This document shows, piece by piece, positions 45,401 to 52,265 of a DNA stretch of 64,000 nt. Both the position numbers and the translations under genes were made by a program. Each line of letters starts with the position of its first letter. The first letter of the stretch is position 1. The stretch is from Paraburkholderia sejongensis (GTDB taxonomy: Bacteria; Pseudomonadota; Gammaproteobacteria; Burkholderiales; Burkholderiaceae). A model generated the notes under the pieces. The model had not been told where the DNA came from and made no database searches. It saw only the letters and a program-made list of their open reading frames with translations. The stretch is taken from positions 248,001-312,000 of the forward strand of contig NZ_JAJITD010000003.1 of assembly GCF_020880815.1 (NCBI RefSeq), read 5' to 3'.

Positions 45401-45698
45401 CGCCCGGATGGAAGAACACCTTCACGACCGCCACGCCGTTCAGCGATTGCGATTCGATGTGCTCGATGTCGTCGACGTCGGAGGTCAGTGCGCGCTCGTA
45501 ACTCGACGTGATGCGGTGCGCCATGTCCTCGGCGGAAAAGCCGTTGTAGGTCCAGACGATGCTGACCACGGGGATGTCGATGTTCGGAAAGATGTCGGTG
45601 GGCGTGCGCAGGATCGCAAGCGGCCCGAGGATGAAGAGCAGCACGGCGAGCACGATGAACGTGTACGGCCGTCTGAGGGCCAGTTTGACGATCCACAT
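42483..45698 (-). CDS. RND efflux pump inner-membrane transporter (AcrB/MdtB superfamily)
   Basis: A 1071-residue proton-driven exporter with the 12-helix RND architecture and two large periplasmic loops. TM1 begins ALRRPYTFIVLAVLLFILGP. TM4 carries the proton-relay pair in GILVDDATVAIENI, and PTDIFPNIDIPVVSIVW follows TM1 as in the family. It is the first gene of the pump operon. It does not show the HME-type heavy-metal signature clearly, so the substrate may be an organic compound or a metal despite the metal-type two-component system nearby. The promoter region upstream carries two inverted elements. Confidence 0.93.
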   Translation of the reverse strand: MWIVKLALRRPYTFIVLAVLLFILGPLAILRTPTDIFPNIDIPVVSIVWTYNGFSAEDMAHRITSSYERALTSDVDDIEHIESQSLNGVAVVKVFFHPGADINRAIAEAASNSASILRILPPGTLPPNIITYNASTVPVLQLGLSSATLPEQSLYDLGNSFIRTQLATVQGAAVPLPYGGKIRQIMVQLDPKALQAKGLTPADVVNAVNAQNLILPGGSAKIGAREYNVEMNGSTRTVAALNDLPVKTVNGSVVYLRDVAHVIDGYAPQTNIVRADGKRAALLTVEKTGSASTLTIIDQVKAKLPKIAAGLPGALRITPLSDQSVFVKSAITGVVREALIAACLTAAMILLFLGSWRATLIIAVTIPLAVLTSLIALAALGQTINIMTLGGLALAVGILVDDATVAIENITHHLERGAALHDAILNGSGEIALPTFVSTLAICVVFLPMFLLSGVARYLFVPLAEAVVFAMGASYLFSRTLIPTLAMYLLRTRESGARPAGGIGGIGAALTRFQAHFERRFETLRDRYQRLLRAALAQRGRFVVLWLALCAGSLVLVPFTGRDFFPAVDTGEIRLHLRAPTGTRIEETARLTDEVEAKIRAVIPAAEQRALLDNIGVPVSGINLTYDSAQPIGSADADILVTLAAKHAPTAQYVARLRNVLNASFPGVTFAFLPADIVSQILNFGQPAPIDVQVVGNRLAQNRLVANRLLEQLRGVRGLVDARIQQPGDEPTLNLDVDRTRALQAGLTQHDVAQNLLIALSGSSQTTPNFWLDPANGVSYPLVTEVPQYDLHSLQTLANLPLTTQAVTGSAPSQLGTLGTVSRGSQQAVVSHYNVQPVLDIYASTQGRDLGGVAADVSRLVDAARAQLPPGSSIVIRGQVQSMNTSFDGLAAGLAFAIALVYLLMVVNFQSWLDPLIIVSALPGSLAGVAWMLFVTQTTLSVPALTGTILCMGIATANSILVVTSARESLDAGSAPLAAALDAGVKRFRPVLMTALAMLIGMLPMALGLGDGGEQNAPLGRAVIGGLAIGTVATLVFVPVVSGLVHGWLAKRRAARAADDRARVGQPTSVE

Positions 45699-45757
45699 GG
45701 GCGTGTCCGGATTGAAGCGGCAATGGCGCCAGTATCGGCAGCGCGCGCTTACCCGCG

Positions 45758-45858
45758 GCTGACCTCGACATTACGAATTTGTCATCTGTGCGCGCGGCTG
45801 CCGCGCTCCGCGTGCGATGGGCCGGCGCAGATAACAAAGTCGTAACCCGCGGGTCAGC
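45758..45858. promoter_or_regulatory. Inverted pair of 31-base elements in the divergent efflux promoter
   Basis: The left arm (45758-45788) and right arm (45828-45858) are inverted copies. Each has GCTGACC, six unconserved bases, then TTACGAnTTTGTnATCTG; 16 of the 18 bases in the second block agree. A spacer of 39 bases separates them. GGGTCAGC also repeats at an 11-base interval (45851-45869). The region lies between the RND operon (minus) and the DUF4148 gene (plus). The OmpR-type regulator at 37729 is the likely binder; this is inferred. Confidence 0.7.
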
Positions 45859-45971
45859 TTCGGGTCAGCGCCCGGAGGCCAGACTGCAGTCAACCTTCGC
45901 GATCGAAGCTAAGGGCGGCTCAGGCGGCATCACTTCCGGATGCGGCGGCCATTGACTGATAGGTGAACAAC

Positions 45972-46301
45972 ATGAAAGCACTCGTTTCGACTTTGCTCGT
46001 TGCATGCGCATTGGCCGCGCCGGTCGCCGCATTCGCTCAGAGCGCCGACGCACCCGTTACGCATGCGCAGGTGGTCGCCGACTTCGTGCGACTGGAGCAG
46101 GCCGGGTATCGTCCGTCGGCCACCGCTTACGACTATCCGAACGACATTCAGCACGCGGAGGCGATCGTCGCGCAGGGAGCGGGCACGAACACGGCAGCCG
46201 GCGCGGCGGCGGTCGGCGGCGTCGCGCTGACGGGCAGTTCGCAGGCGGGTGCGCCGGTGCTTACCGCGCTGCGGCAGCAGTCGATTTATGCGGGGCACTG
46301 A
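45972..46301 (+). CDS. DUF4148 domain exported peptide
   Basis: A 109-residue protein with a clear Sec signal peptide (about 1-22, ending AAFAQ), then the DUF4148 segment VTHAQVVADFVRLEQAGYRP with the typical YPNDIQHAE that follows. Such small periplasmic proteins are very common in Burkholderiales and their role is not established to my knowledge. AGGTG lies six bases before the ATG at 45972. It is divergent from the RND operon and shares its control region, so it is probably coregulated. Confidence 0.85.
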   Translation: MKALVSTLLVACALAAPVAAFAQSADAPVTHAQVVADFVRLEQAGYRPSATAYDYPNDIQHAEAIVAQGAGTNTAAGAAAVGGVALTGSSQAGAPVLTALRQQSIYAGH

Positions 46302-46332
46302 GGGGTACTGAGCGGGCACTGAGGGGCACTGA
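46292..46332 (+). repeat. Short tandem repeat, about 10 bases x 4
   Basis: Four consecutive copies of GGGGCACTGA with small variation (GGGGTACTGA and GCGGGCACTGA as second and third). The first copy contains the DUF4148 stop codon. It probably arose by slippage; no function is suggested. Confidence 0.8.
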
Positions 46333-46450
46333 ACGGGCGGCGCGCGGCGGATGGGATCGCGCGGCCCGGTCTGCCGGTCGCAAAAGCGACCCGCACAGTG
46401 CCGCACAGTCGTGAACCGGTGATGAATCCGGGCGACCCGGTGTCGTCCGG

Positions 46451-46612
46451 GTCAAGCGCGGTTTTCTGCCGACCGACGCCGAATCCGCATGGGCGCGCCG
46501 CGTGCTCGACGCGATCGCTGCGGGTAGTGCGGGCGCGATCGCGGTGGACGGCAAACTGGTCGACCGGCCGGTCGTCGAGCGGGCCAAAGCGATCGTCGCG
46601 CAGTTGGGCTGA
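46451..46612 (+). pseudogene. C-terminal remnant of a CitE/HpcH-HpaI lyase family gene
   Basis: The frame ending at TGA 46610-46612 encodes 53 residues. It reads VKRGFLPTDAESAWARRVLD and later AIAVDGKLVDRPVVERA, matching the C-terminal cap of citrate lyase beta-like aldolases (PTxxE, DGKxVDxPxxxRA). No N-terminal barrel precedes it, and a stop codon interrupts the same frame at 46412-46414. It is probably a deletion remnant. Confidence 0.6.
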
Positions 46613-46643
46613 CAAGTCCGCGCGGGTTGTTCAGCCACCTTGC

Positions 46644-47852
46644 TCAACCCGCGTTGGTCCGCACGCGCAATGACGTCACGCCGCGCAGGTTGTTGCGCCG
46701 ATGCCAGCTCAATCCCTCCAGATCCACCGGACTCATCGCCGGGAAGCGCGTGAGCAGCGCGCGCATCGCGACCTCGAGTTCGAGCGCGGCGAGCCGTGCG
46801 CCGAGGCAATAGTGAATCCCCGCGCCGAACGCGACCGAAGGCGTGCTTGCGTGGCGCGCGAAGTCCAGCGTTTCCGGGTCGGTGAACGCGGCCGGGTCGC
46901 GATTCGCCGACCCGGTCAACATGAATACGACCGAGCCGCGCGCGAGCGTCACATCGCCCAGTGAAATGTCTTCGAACGCGGTGCGCACCAGCATCTGCAC
47001 CGCGCCGTCGTAGCGCATGCATTCGGCGATCGCGCGCGGCATCAGCGCGGGGTCGCGCTGCAACGCCGCCATCTGCTCGGGATGGCGAAACAGCGCGATC
47101 GTCATGTTGCCGATCATGTTCGACGTCGTTTCGTGGCCGGCGATAAACAGCAGCACCGCGTTCGATACGACTTCGTCGTCGCTGAGCCGCGCGCCCTCGT
47201 CCTCGACGCTCAGCATCGCGGAGACCAGATCGTCGCCCGGTTGCGCGCGGCGCTGTTCGATCACGCCATGGAAGTAGCGCTCGAGCGTGAGCGCCGCTTC
47301 GTCGGCCGCCTGTAAGCCGGCTGCGTCGAGCGGCGCGAGGTCGAAGGCGGCCACCAGCCGGCTGGCCGCCTCGCCCAATGCGGTCGCATCGGCCACCGGC
47401 ACGTCGAGCAGCCGGCAGATGATCCGCACTGGCAACGGCAATGCGAAATCGCCGACCAGATCGAACTCGGCGCGCGTGCCGATCTGTTCGAGCAACTCGT
47501 GCGTGGTCGCCTCGACGATCGAAGTCAGCTTTTCGATGCCACGCGCGTTGAAGGTTTTCATCAGCAGCGCACGCAGCCGCGTATGCGCGGGCGGATTCAT
47601 CATCAGCAACGTGCGGTTCAACGACTGGAACACCGGTTGCCCGGTCGCGTCCGCGCCGTAGCGCGCGGCCACGCTTTGCAGATAGGTCTTGCCCATGCGC
47701 GGGTCGCGCAGCAATGCGTCGATGATCGCGAAGCGTCCGGTCACGAACGCATTCGGCCCGACCGGCAGGATCGGTCCGACGGCACGAATCTTTTCGTAGA
47801 GCGGATAGGGATTGGCGAAGAACGCGGGTGAGGAGAAGTCGGAAAATTGCAT
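46644..47852 (-). CDS. Cytochrome P450
   Basis: A 402-residue soluble bacterial P450. The I-helix oxygen-activation motif is AGHETTSN, the K-helix ExxR is AECMRYDGA-type (ECMR), and the heme-binding loop is FGAGIHYCLGARLA with the cysteine ligand at about C349. MMNPPAHTRLR is the usual B-to-C region of class I P450s. No ferredoxin or reductase gene is adjacent, so electrons come from elsewhere. The substrate is unknown; nearby epoxide hydrolase and acyltransferase genes hint at a small modification pathway, but they are on the other strand. Confidence 0.9.
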   Translation of the reverse strand: MQFSDFSSPAFFANPYPLYEKIRAVGPILPVGPNAFVTGRFAIIDALLRDPRMGKTYLQSVAARYGADATGQPVFQSLNRTLLMMNPPAHTRLRALLMKTFNARGIEKLTSIVEATTHELLEQIGTRAEFDLVGDFALPLPVRIICRLLDVPVADATALGEAASRLVAAFDLAPLDAAGLQAADEAALTLERYFHGVIEQRRAQPGDDLVSAMLSVEDEGARLSDDEVVSNAVLLFIAGHETTSNMIGNMTIALFRHPEQMAALQRDPALMPRAIAECMRYDGAVQMLVRTAFEDISLGDVTLARGSVVFMLTGSANRDPAAFTDPETLDFARHASTPSVAFGAGIHYCLGARLAALELEVAMRALLTRFPAMSPVDLEGLSWHRRNNLRGVTSLRVRTNAG

Positions 47853-47998
47853 GTCTTTGGTGGACGGTTAGGCCAGCGATCGTGGATTGGTGTTCTGCTG
47901 CTTGCCGAAATGCGTGCGGAACACGCCGTTGGCCGGTGTCGCGATGGCCGCGATCATATCGTGGCGAGCCATCGCGTCGTTGGGAAAGTGGAGATGGT

Positions 47999-48799
47999 TC
48001 AACATCCGGCCAGCGACAACGCCGCGCGCGATCGTCTCACGTACGGCTGCTCGACGCGTTCCTGCGCCTGCCGCGGCACCGCGCTGACCGACGCGGCCAG
48101 AATGTAGCCCTCGTTGCGCAACGTCTTGATGTAGCGCGCCGCACGCGCGGTGTCGTTCAGCTTCTGGCGCAGCCGGCTCACCAGCAGATCGATCGAGCGG
48201 TCGAACGGATCGGCGTGGCGGCGCTGCGTGAGGTTGAGCAACTGGTCGCGCGTCAACACGCGGTGCGCGTGATTCAGAAACACCCGCAGCAAACGATATT
48301 CGGCGCCGCTGAGCGCGACGACCGTGTCGTCGGATTCGAGCAGATGGCGCGCGGTGGTGTCGAGACGCCATTCGCCGAAGCGGAGCACCGGCGTGTCGTC
48401 GACCGGCTGCAAATCCGGCGGCAACATCCGGGTCCGGCGCAGCACCGCGCGAATCCGCGCGAGCAGTTCGCGAGTCTGGAACGGCTTGGCGATGCAGTCG
48501 TCCGCGCCCATCTCCAGCCCGATGATGCGGTCGGTGACATCGCTGCGCGCGGTCAGCATCACGACCGGCACCGCGCGATGCGTTTCGCGCAGCGCACGAT
48601 ACAGTGCGAGGCCGTCTTCGCCGGCCAGCGCGAGGTCGAGCACGATCAGGTCGGGCGTATGCCGGCCCAGATAGCGATGCATCTCCCTTCCGTTGCACGC
48701 GGTCGACACCTGCATGCCGTTGCGCTCGAGATAGCTGGTGACCAGGTCGAGAATGCCGCGGTCGTCGTCGATGACCAGTATGTGATCGATTTTTTCCAT
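47999..48799 (-). CDS. Orphan OmpR-family response regulator
   Basis: A 266-residue regulator with receiver domain (ILVIDDDRG, phospho-acceptor D55 in LIVLDLALAGEDG, K in CIAKPF) and winged helix (about 137-235; RLLRVFLNHAHRVLTRDQLL). It ends with an atypical tail of about 30 residues after the usual final GYIL strand, rich in Arg/Ala, possibly from a late frameshift. No kinase gene lies beside it. A hairpin-like CGACAG/CTGTCG lies directly upstream (48814-48830) and could be an autoregulatory site. Confidence 0.87.
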   Translation of the reverse strand: MEKIDHILVIDDDRGILDLVTSYLERNGMQVSTACNGREMHRYLGRHTPDLIVLDLALAGEDGLALYRALRETHRAVPVVMLTARSDVTDRIIGLEMGADDCIAKPFQTRELLARIRAVLRRTRMLPPDLQPVDDTPVLRFGEWRLDTTARHLLESDDTVVALSGAEYRLLRVFLNHAHRVLTRDQLLNLTQRRHADPFDRSIDLLVSRLRQKLNDTARAARYIKTLRNEGYILAASVSAVPRQAQERVEQPYVRRSRAALSLAGC

Positions 48800-49137
48800 G
48801 ATCGTCAGAAGCGCGACAGAAGGGCTGTCGATACGCTGTTGGCAGATTAATCGGAAGCGGGCGATTGGGCCATTCGATTGTGGATTGAGTCGGCAGATGA
48901 TTAAGGATAAGACGCCCTATACCTTCGTATAACGCGACTCCCTACCAATAGAGAATAGGCTTCGGCCAGTCGATGTTGATACCCGGCATACGAAACATTA
49001 CATTGCCGACAAACTGCGGATACACCGCCTGTATTAAATGAGCGGCGACAGTGCCACAAACGATTGCCGGCGCGGCAGCGCCGCGCTGGCGTGTCGCCCG
49101 GGCCGATTCGCCCCTTGCTCATCAACAGGATGCCAAT
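48800..49137. other. Divergent intergenic region
   Basis: Separates the orphan regulator (minus) from the epoxide hydrolase gene (plus). It holds inverted repeats CGACAG/CTGTCG (48814-48830) and TATAC/GTATA with a CTTC spacer (48918-48931), in AT-richer sequence suited to two divergent promoters. No gene was seen. Confidence 0.45.
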
Positions 49138-50418
49138 ATGTCTGCAAACGATTTTTCTCCAATGCGGCGCAATCTGCTTGCCGCTTCCGCCGCGGCCGGC
49201 GCATTTGCATTGTTTCCGCAAGCCATCTATGCGGCTACACAAAGCGCGGAAATCCGCCCATTCAAGGCGAATATCCCGGACGCTTTATTGATCGATTTAC
49301 GGCAGCGGCTCGCCAATACCCGTTGGCCCGCGAAGGAAACCGTCGGCGACGAATCGCAGGGCGTGCCGCTCGCGCGAATGCAGCAATTGATCCAGTACTG
49401 GGGCAGCGATTACGACTGGCGCAAGGGCGAAGCGAAATTGAATGAATTTCCGATGTACGTCACCGAAATCGATGGGCTCGATATCCACTTCATTCACGTG
49501 CGCTCGCGCCACGACAACGCGCTGCCGATGATCATGACGCACGGCTGGCCCGGCTCGATCTTCGAGTTGACCAAGGCGATCCGTCCGCTGACCGATCCCA
49601 CCGCGTTCGGCGGCAGCGCCGACGACGCGTTCCACGTGGTCGTGCCGTCGCTGCCGGGCTTCGGCTTCTCGGGCAAGCCGACCACGCCGGGATGGGGCTC
49701 GGATCATATCGCGCGTGCGTGGGGCGAACTGATGGCGCGCCTCGGCTATGCGCGCTTCGTATCGCAGGGCGGCGATTGCGGTTCGGTCGTGTCGCACCGG
49801 ATGGCGATGCAGCACGTGAAAGGGCTGATCGGGATTCACGTGAACATGCCGGCGACGGTGCCGCCCGACATCGCGAAGTCGCTCGCGCTCGGCGAGCCTG
49901 CACCCGGCGGTCTGTCGGCGGACGAAAAGCGCGCGTACGAAAAGCTCAATGTGTTCTACCGCGACAACTGCGGGTATTCGGCGATGATGGTCACGCGCCC
50001 GCAGACGGTCGGCTATGCGCTGGCCGATTCGCCGGTCGGCCAGGCGGCGTGGATGTACGACAAGATTTCGCAATGGACCTATAGCGGCGGCATTCGCGAA
50101 CGCTCGCTGAGCCGCGACGAAATTCTCGACGATATCTCCCTTTATTGGCTGACCAATAGCGCGACGTCGTCCGCGCAGATTTACTGGGAAGATCATTCGA
50201 ATAACTTCAATGCGGTGGATATCGCGCTGCCGACCGCCATTACCGTTTTTCCGGGGGAGATTTATCAGGCGCCGCGCAGTTGGGCGGAACGCAGTTACCA
50301 CAACCTCGTGTACTTCAATTCGGTCGATAAGGGCGGCCATTTCGCCGCGTGGGAAGAACCGTTGTTGTTTGCGCAGGAAGTACGCGCGGGCTTCAGGCCG
50401 ATGCGCAAGCTGGCTTGA
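49138..50418 (+). CDS. Exported epoxide hydrolase (alpha/beta-hydrolase with EHN domain)
   Basis: A 426-residue enzyme. The N-terminus has a twin-arginine-like signal (SPMRRNLLAASAAAGAFALF, cleavage near YAATQ). An epoxide hydrolase N-terminal domain (about 38-105; IRPFKANIPDALLIDLRQRL) precedes the hydrolase fold with oxyanion loop THGWPGS, nucleophile D213 in SQGGDCGS and the His in GGHFAAWEEP. It should open an epoxide to a diol outside the cytoplasm. AGGA lies seven bases before the ATG. The next gene, an acyltransferase, starts 83 bases later and may be cotranscribed. Confidence 0.87.
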   Translation: MSANDFSPMRRNLLAASAAAGAFALFPQAIYAATQSAEIRPFKANIPDALLIDLRQRLANTRWPAKETVGDESQGVPLARMQQLIQYWGSDYDWRKGEAKLNEFPMYVTEIDGLDIHFIHVRSRHDNALPMIMTHGWPGSIFELTKAIRPLTDPTAFGGSADDAFHVVVPSLPGFGFSGKPTTPGWGSDHIARAWGELMARLGYARFVSQGGDCGSVVSHRMAMQHVKGLIGIHVNMPATVPPDIAKSLALGEPAPGGLSADEKRAYEKLNVFYRDNCGYSAMMVTRPQTVGYALADSPVGQAAWMYDKISQWTYSGGIRERSLSRDEILDDISLYWLTNSATSSAQIYWEDHSNNFNAVDIALPTAITVFPGEIYQAPRSWAERSYHNLVYFNSVDKGGHFAAWEEPLLFAQEVRAGFRPMRKLA

Positions 50419-50501
50419 GGGCACGACGCGTGCCGCCGGCTTTAGCGTACGACGCCGCGCGCGTCGATCTCTTCTGCTTCTTTTTTAAAACGGAAAACCA
50501 G

Positions 50502-51770
50502 ATGCAAAACCCGCAAATCAACCCCAATATCGCCCCGAGACAGACGCCGGATTTAATTCGGCCGCTTGGAAGTACCGAACATCTGTTCTGGCTGATCGAC
50601 CGCAACCGGTCGATTCACTTCACGCTGGTCGCGGAAATCGACCGCGTGTTGACACGCAGCGCGTGGAATGCGGCATTGCTCGCGCTTCAGCAGCGGCATC
50701 CATTGCTGTGCGCGCGGATCGTTGCCGATGGGGTGGCCGCGCCGGCGTTCCAGCGCGATCCCGCCGCGCGCATTCCGCTGCGCGTGGTCGAGAATGTGCA
50801 GCAAGCGTGGCAAGTGGAAGCCGCGGTCGAATTGAGCGGGCCGTTCGACTGGTCGAACGCGCCGCTGCTGCGCGTGACCTTGTTGCAGCACGCGAGCGGG
50901 TCGACCATCGTGCTCGCCGCGCATCACGCGGTGCTCGACGGCATGGGCGGCGCGTATCTGCTCGAAGATCTGCTGCGCGCGCTTGCCGGCGGCTCGCTGG
51001 CGCCGCTGCCCGTCGCCCCGCCGCTCGAAAGTCTGTTGAGAACGCAGATGGACTCGGCCGCCGTCTCCGGCCCACCCGCGCCGGCTCCTGAGGCCAAGGC
51101 GTTCCGGCCCGCCGTCGGCGCGCGGGCCGAAGTTGCCGCGCTGGCGCTCAGCGCGCAACTGACGCAAGCCATCGCGGAACGCGCGCGGATCGAGCGCACC
51201 ACCGTGCACGGCGCGGTCGCGGCGGCGGTGCATGAAGCGGGGCGGCGTATCTCGCGAACGTGGCGTGAGCGGCCAGTTCGCACCGTATCGCCGATCGACG
51301 TACGCGCAACGGTCGGCGGGATGGGCCGAGCTAACGGCGTGTACATCACCCAGACTATTACCGTCGACGAGCGCCCGCGTGGCGCGCCGTTCTGGGACGC
51401 GGCGCGCGACGTGAAGGCGCAACTCGCACCGGCGCAAACGCTGGCATCGGTCGCGCAGGAAATCAAAGCGCTCGATGGCTTCATCACGACGAATCCGTCG
51501 ATCGAACACGCTGCCGGTTTTCTGTCGCACGTGCTTGCGTTCGACGTGCTGCTGTCGAACCTCGGCCGCGAGCCGATCGCGTCGAGCTATGACGGCTTTA
51601 CGCTGAACGCGCTGTGGGGGCCGATCGTCAGCTCGGGTTTCGCCGACGATCAGGTGATCGGGGTCTGCACGCTCGGCGGTGTACTCCGGTTGACCCAGGC
51701 GAGCTACAACGCGCTGCCGGGGTTGCTCGATGAAGTGCAGACCGTGTTGGGCGAAGCGGTTGCGGTTTGA
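50502..51770 (+). CDS. Condensation/acyltransferase family protein (HHxxxDG)
   Basis: A 422-residue CoA- or carrier-dependent acyltransferase fold protein. The catalytic motif HHAVLDG is at residues 141-147, and the second-half region has the NLG turn (LLSNLGREP) of condensation-type and PapA/WES enzymes. No carrier-protein or synthetase gene is adjacent, so it is probably a stand-alone transferase esterifying or amidating a small alcohol or amine. The ribosome-binding site is weak. It is the last gene before the T6SS cluster and probably unrelated to it. Confidence 0.75.
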   Translation: MQNPQINPNIAPRQTPDLIRPLGSTEHLFWLIDRNRSIHFTLVAEIDRVLTRSAWNAALLALQQRHPLLCARIVADGVAAPAFQRDPAARIPLRVVENVQQAWQVEAAVELSGPFDWSNAPLLRVTLLQHASGSTIVLAAHHAVLDGMGGAYLLEDLLRALAGGSLAPLPVAPPLESLLRTQMDSAAVSGPPAPAPEAKAFRPAVGARAEVAALALSAQLTQAIAERARIERTTVHGAVAAAVHEAGRRISRTWRERPVRTVSPIDVRATVGGMGRANGVYITQTITVDERPRGAPFWDAARDVKAQLAPAQTLASVAQEIKALDGFITTNPSIEHAAGFLSHVLAFDVLLSNLGREPIASSYDGFTLNALWGPIVSSGFADDQVIGVCTLGGVLRLTQASYNALPGLLDEVQTVLGEAVAV

Positions 51771-51821
51771 CGCGGTTTGACGCGGTGAGGTGAGGGCGGA
51801 GAATTTTCGCGGGGCGGTCCG

Positions 51822-52253
51822 TTACCGGGCGCGCCCCGGATTGATCAGCCGCTCGACCCGCATCCGCCCGGCCGGCTCGAAATAGGTTCCAAAGCGGACC
51901 AGTCCCGCCTTCTTCAGCGTGCAGACCATCGTGAAACTCACGAGCAGCCCGGGGTCCGGCCTGTCATCGATCTCGATCCCGACCGAGCGAAGGCGCGGCT
52001 CGAACTTCAGCAGCGTGCGTTCCATCTGATTGCGCAGATCGTTGAGCGACGCCGGCAGGTTCCGGTAGATCTGGGTGAGATCGGGCAGACCGTAGTCGGG
52101 CACATGCTTGAGCGCACCGGCGCGCGTGTTGAGAATGCGCCTGATGTTAGCTTGGACGCTCAGGATTTCCAGCGTGTTGTCGTCATGGTCTCCGAGCGCT
52201 TCGCCGTCGATGTGACCAAGCAGCATGTCGTAGAGGGACGGTCCGGCGGGCAT
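51822..52253 (-). CDS. tssE: T6SS baseplate protein TssE (gp25-like)
   Basis: A 143-residue homologue of phage T4 gp25, part of the T6SS baseplate wedge. It shows the family elements SVQANIRRILNTRAGALKHV and YGLPDLTQIYRNLP, then LLKFEPRLRSVGIEI. It is the last gene of the minus-strand T6SS operon, starting 12 bases after the tssH stop. Its length is typical. Confidence 0.93.
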   Translation of the reverse strand: MPAGPSLYDMLLGHIDGEALGDHDDNTLEILSVQANIRRILNTRAGALKHVPDYGLPDLTQIYRNLPASLNDLRNQMERTLLKFEPRLRSVGIEIDDRPDPGLLVSFTMVCTLKKAGLVRFGTYFEPAGRMRVERLINPGRAR

Positions 52254-52265
52254 CGGCTCGTTTCC

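Noticed and set aside
46621..46653. Stem CGCGGGTTG/CAACCCGCG beyond the P450 stop
   Set aside because: One arm overlaps the end of the coding region and the loop is 15 bases with no U-run; not convincing as a terminator.
47868..47998. Out-of-frame coding-like stretch after the orphan regulator
   Set aside because: It reads LHFPNDAMARHDMIAAIATP but I could not tie it to any family, and it is too short to call a remnant.
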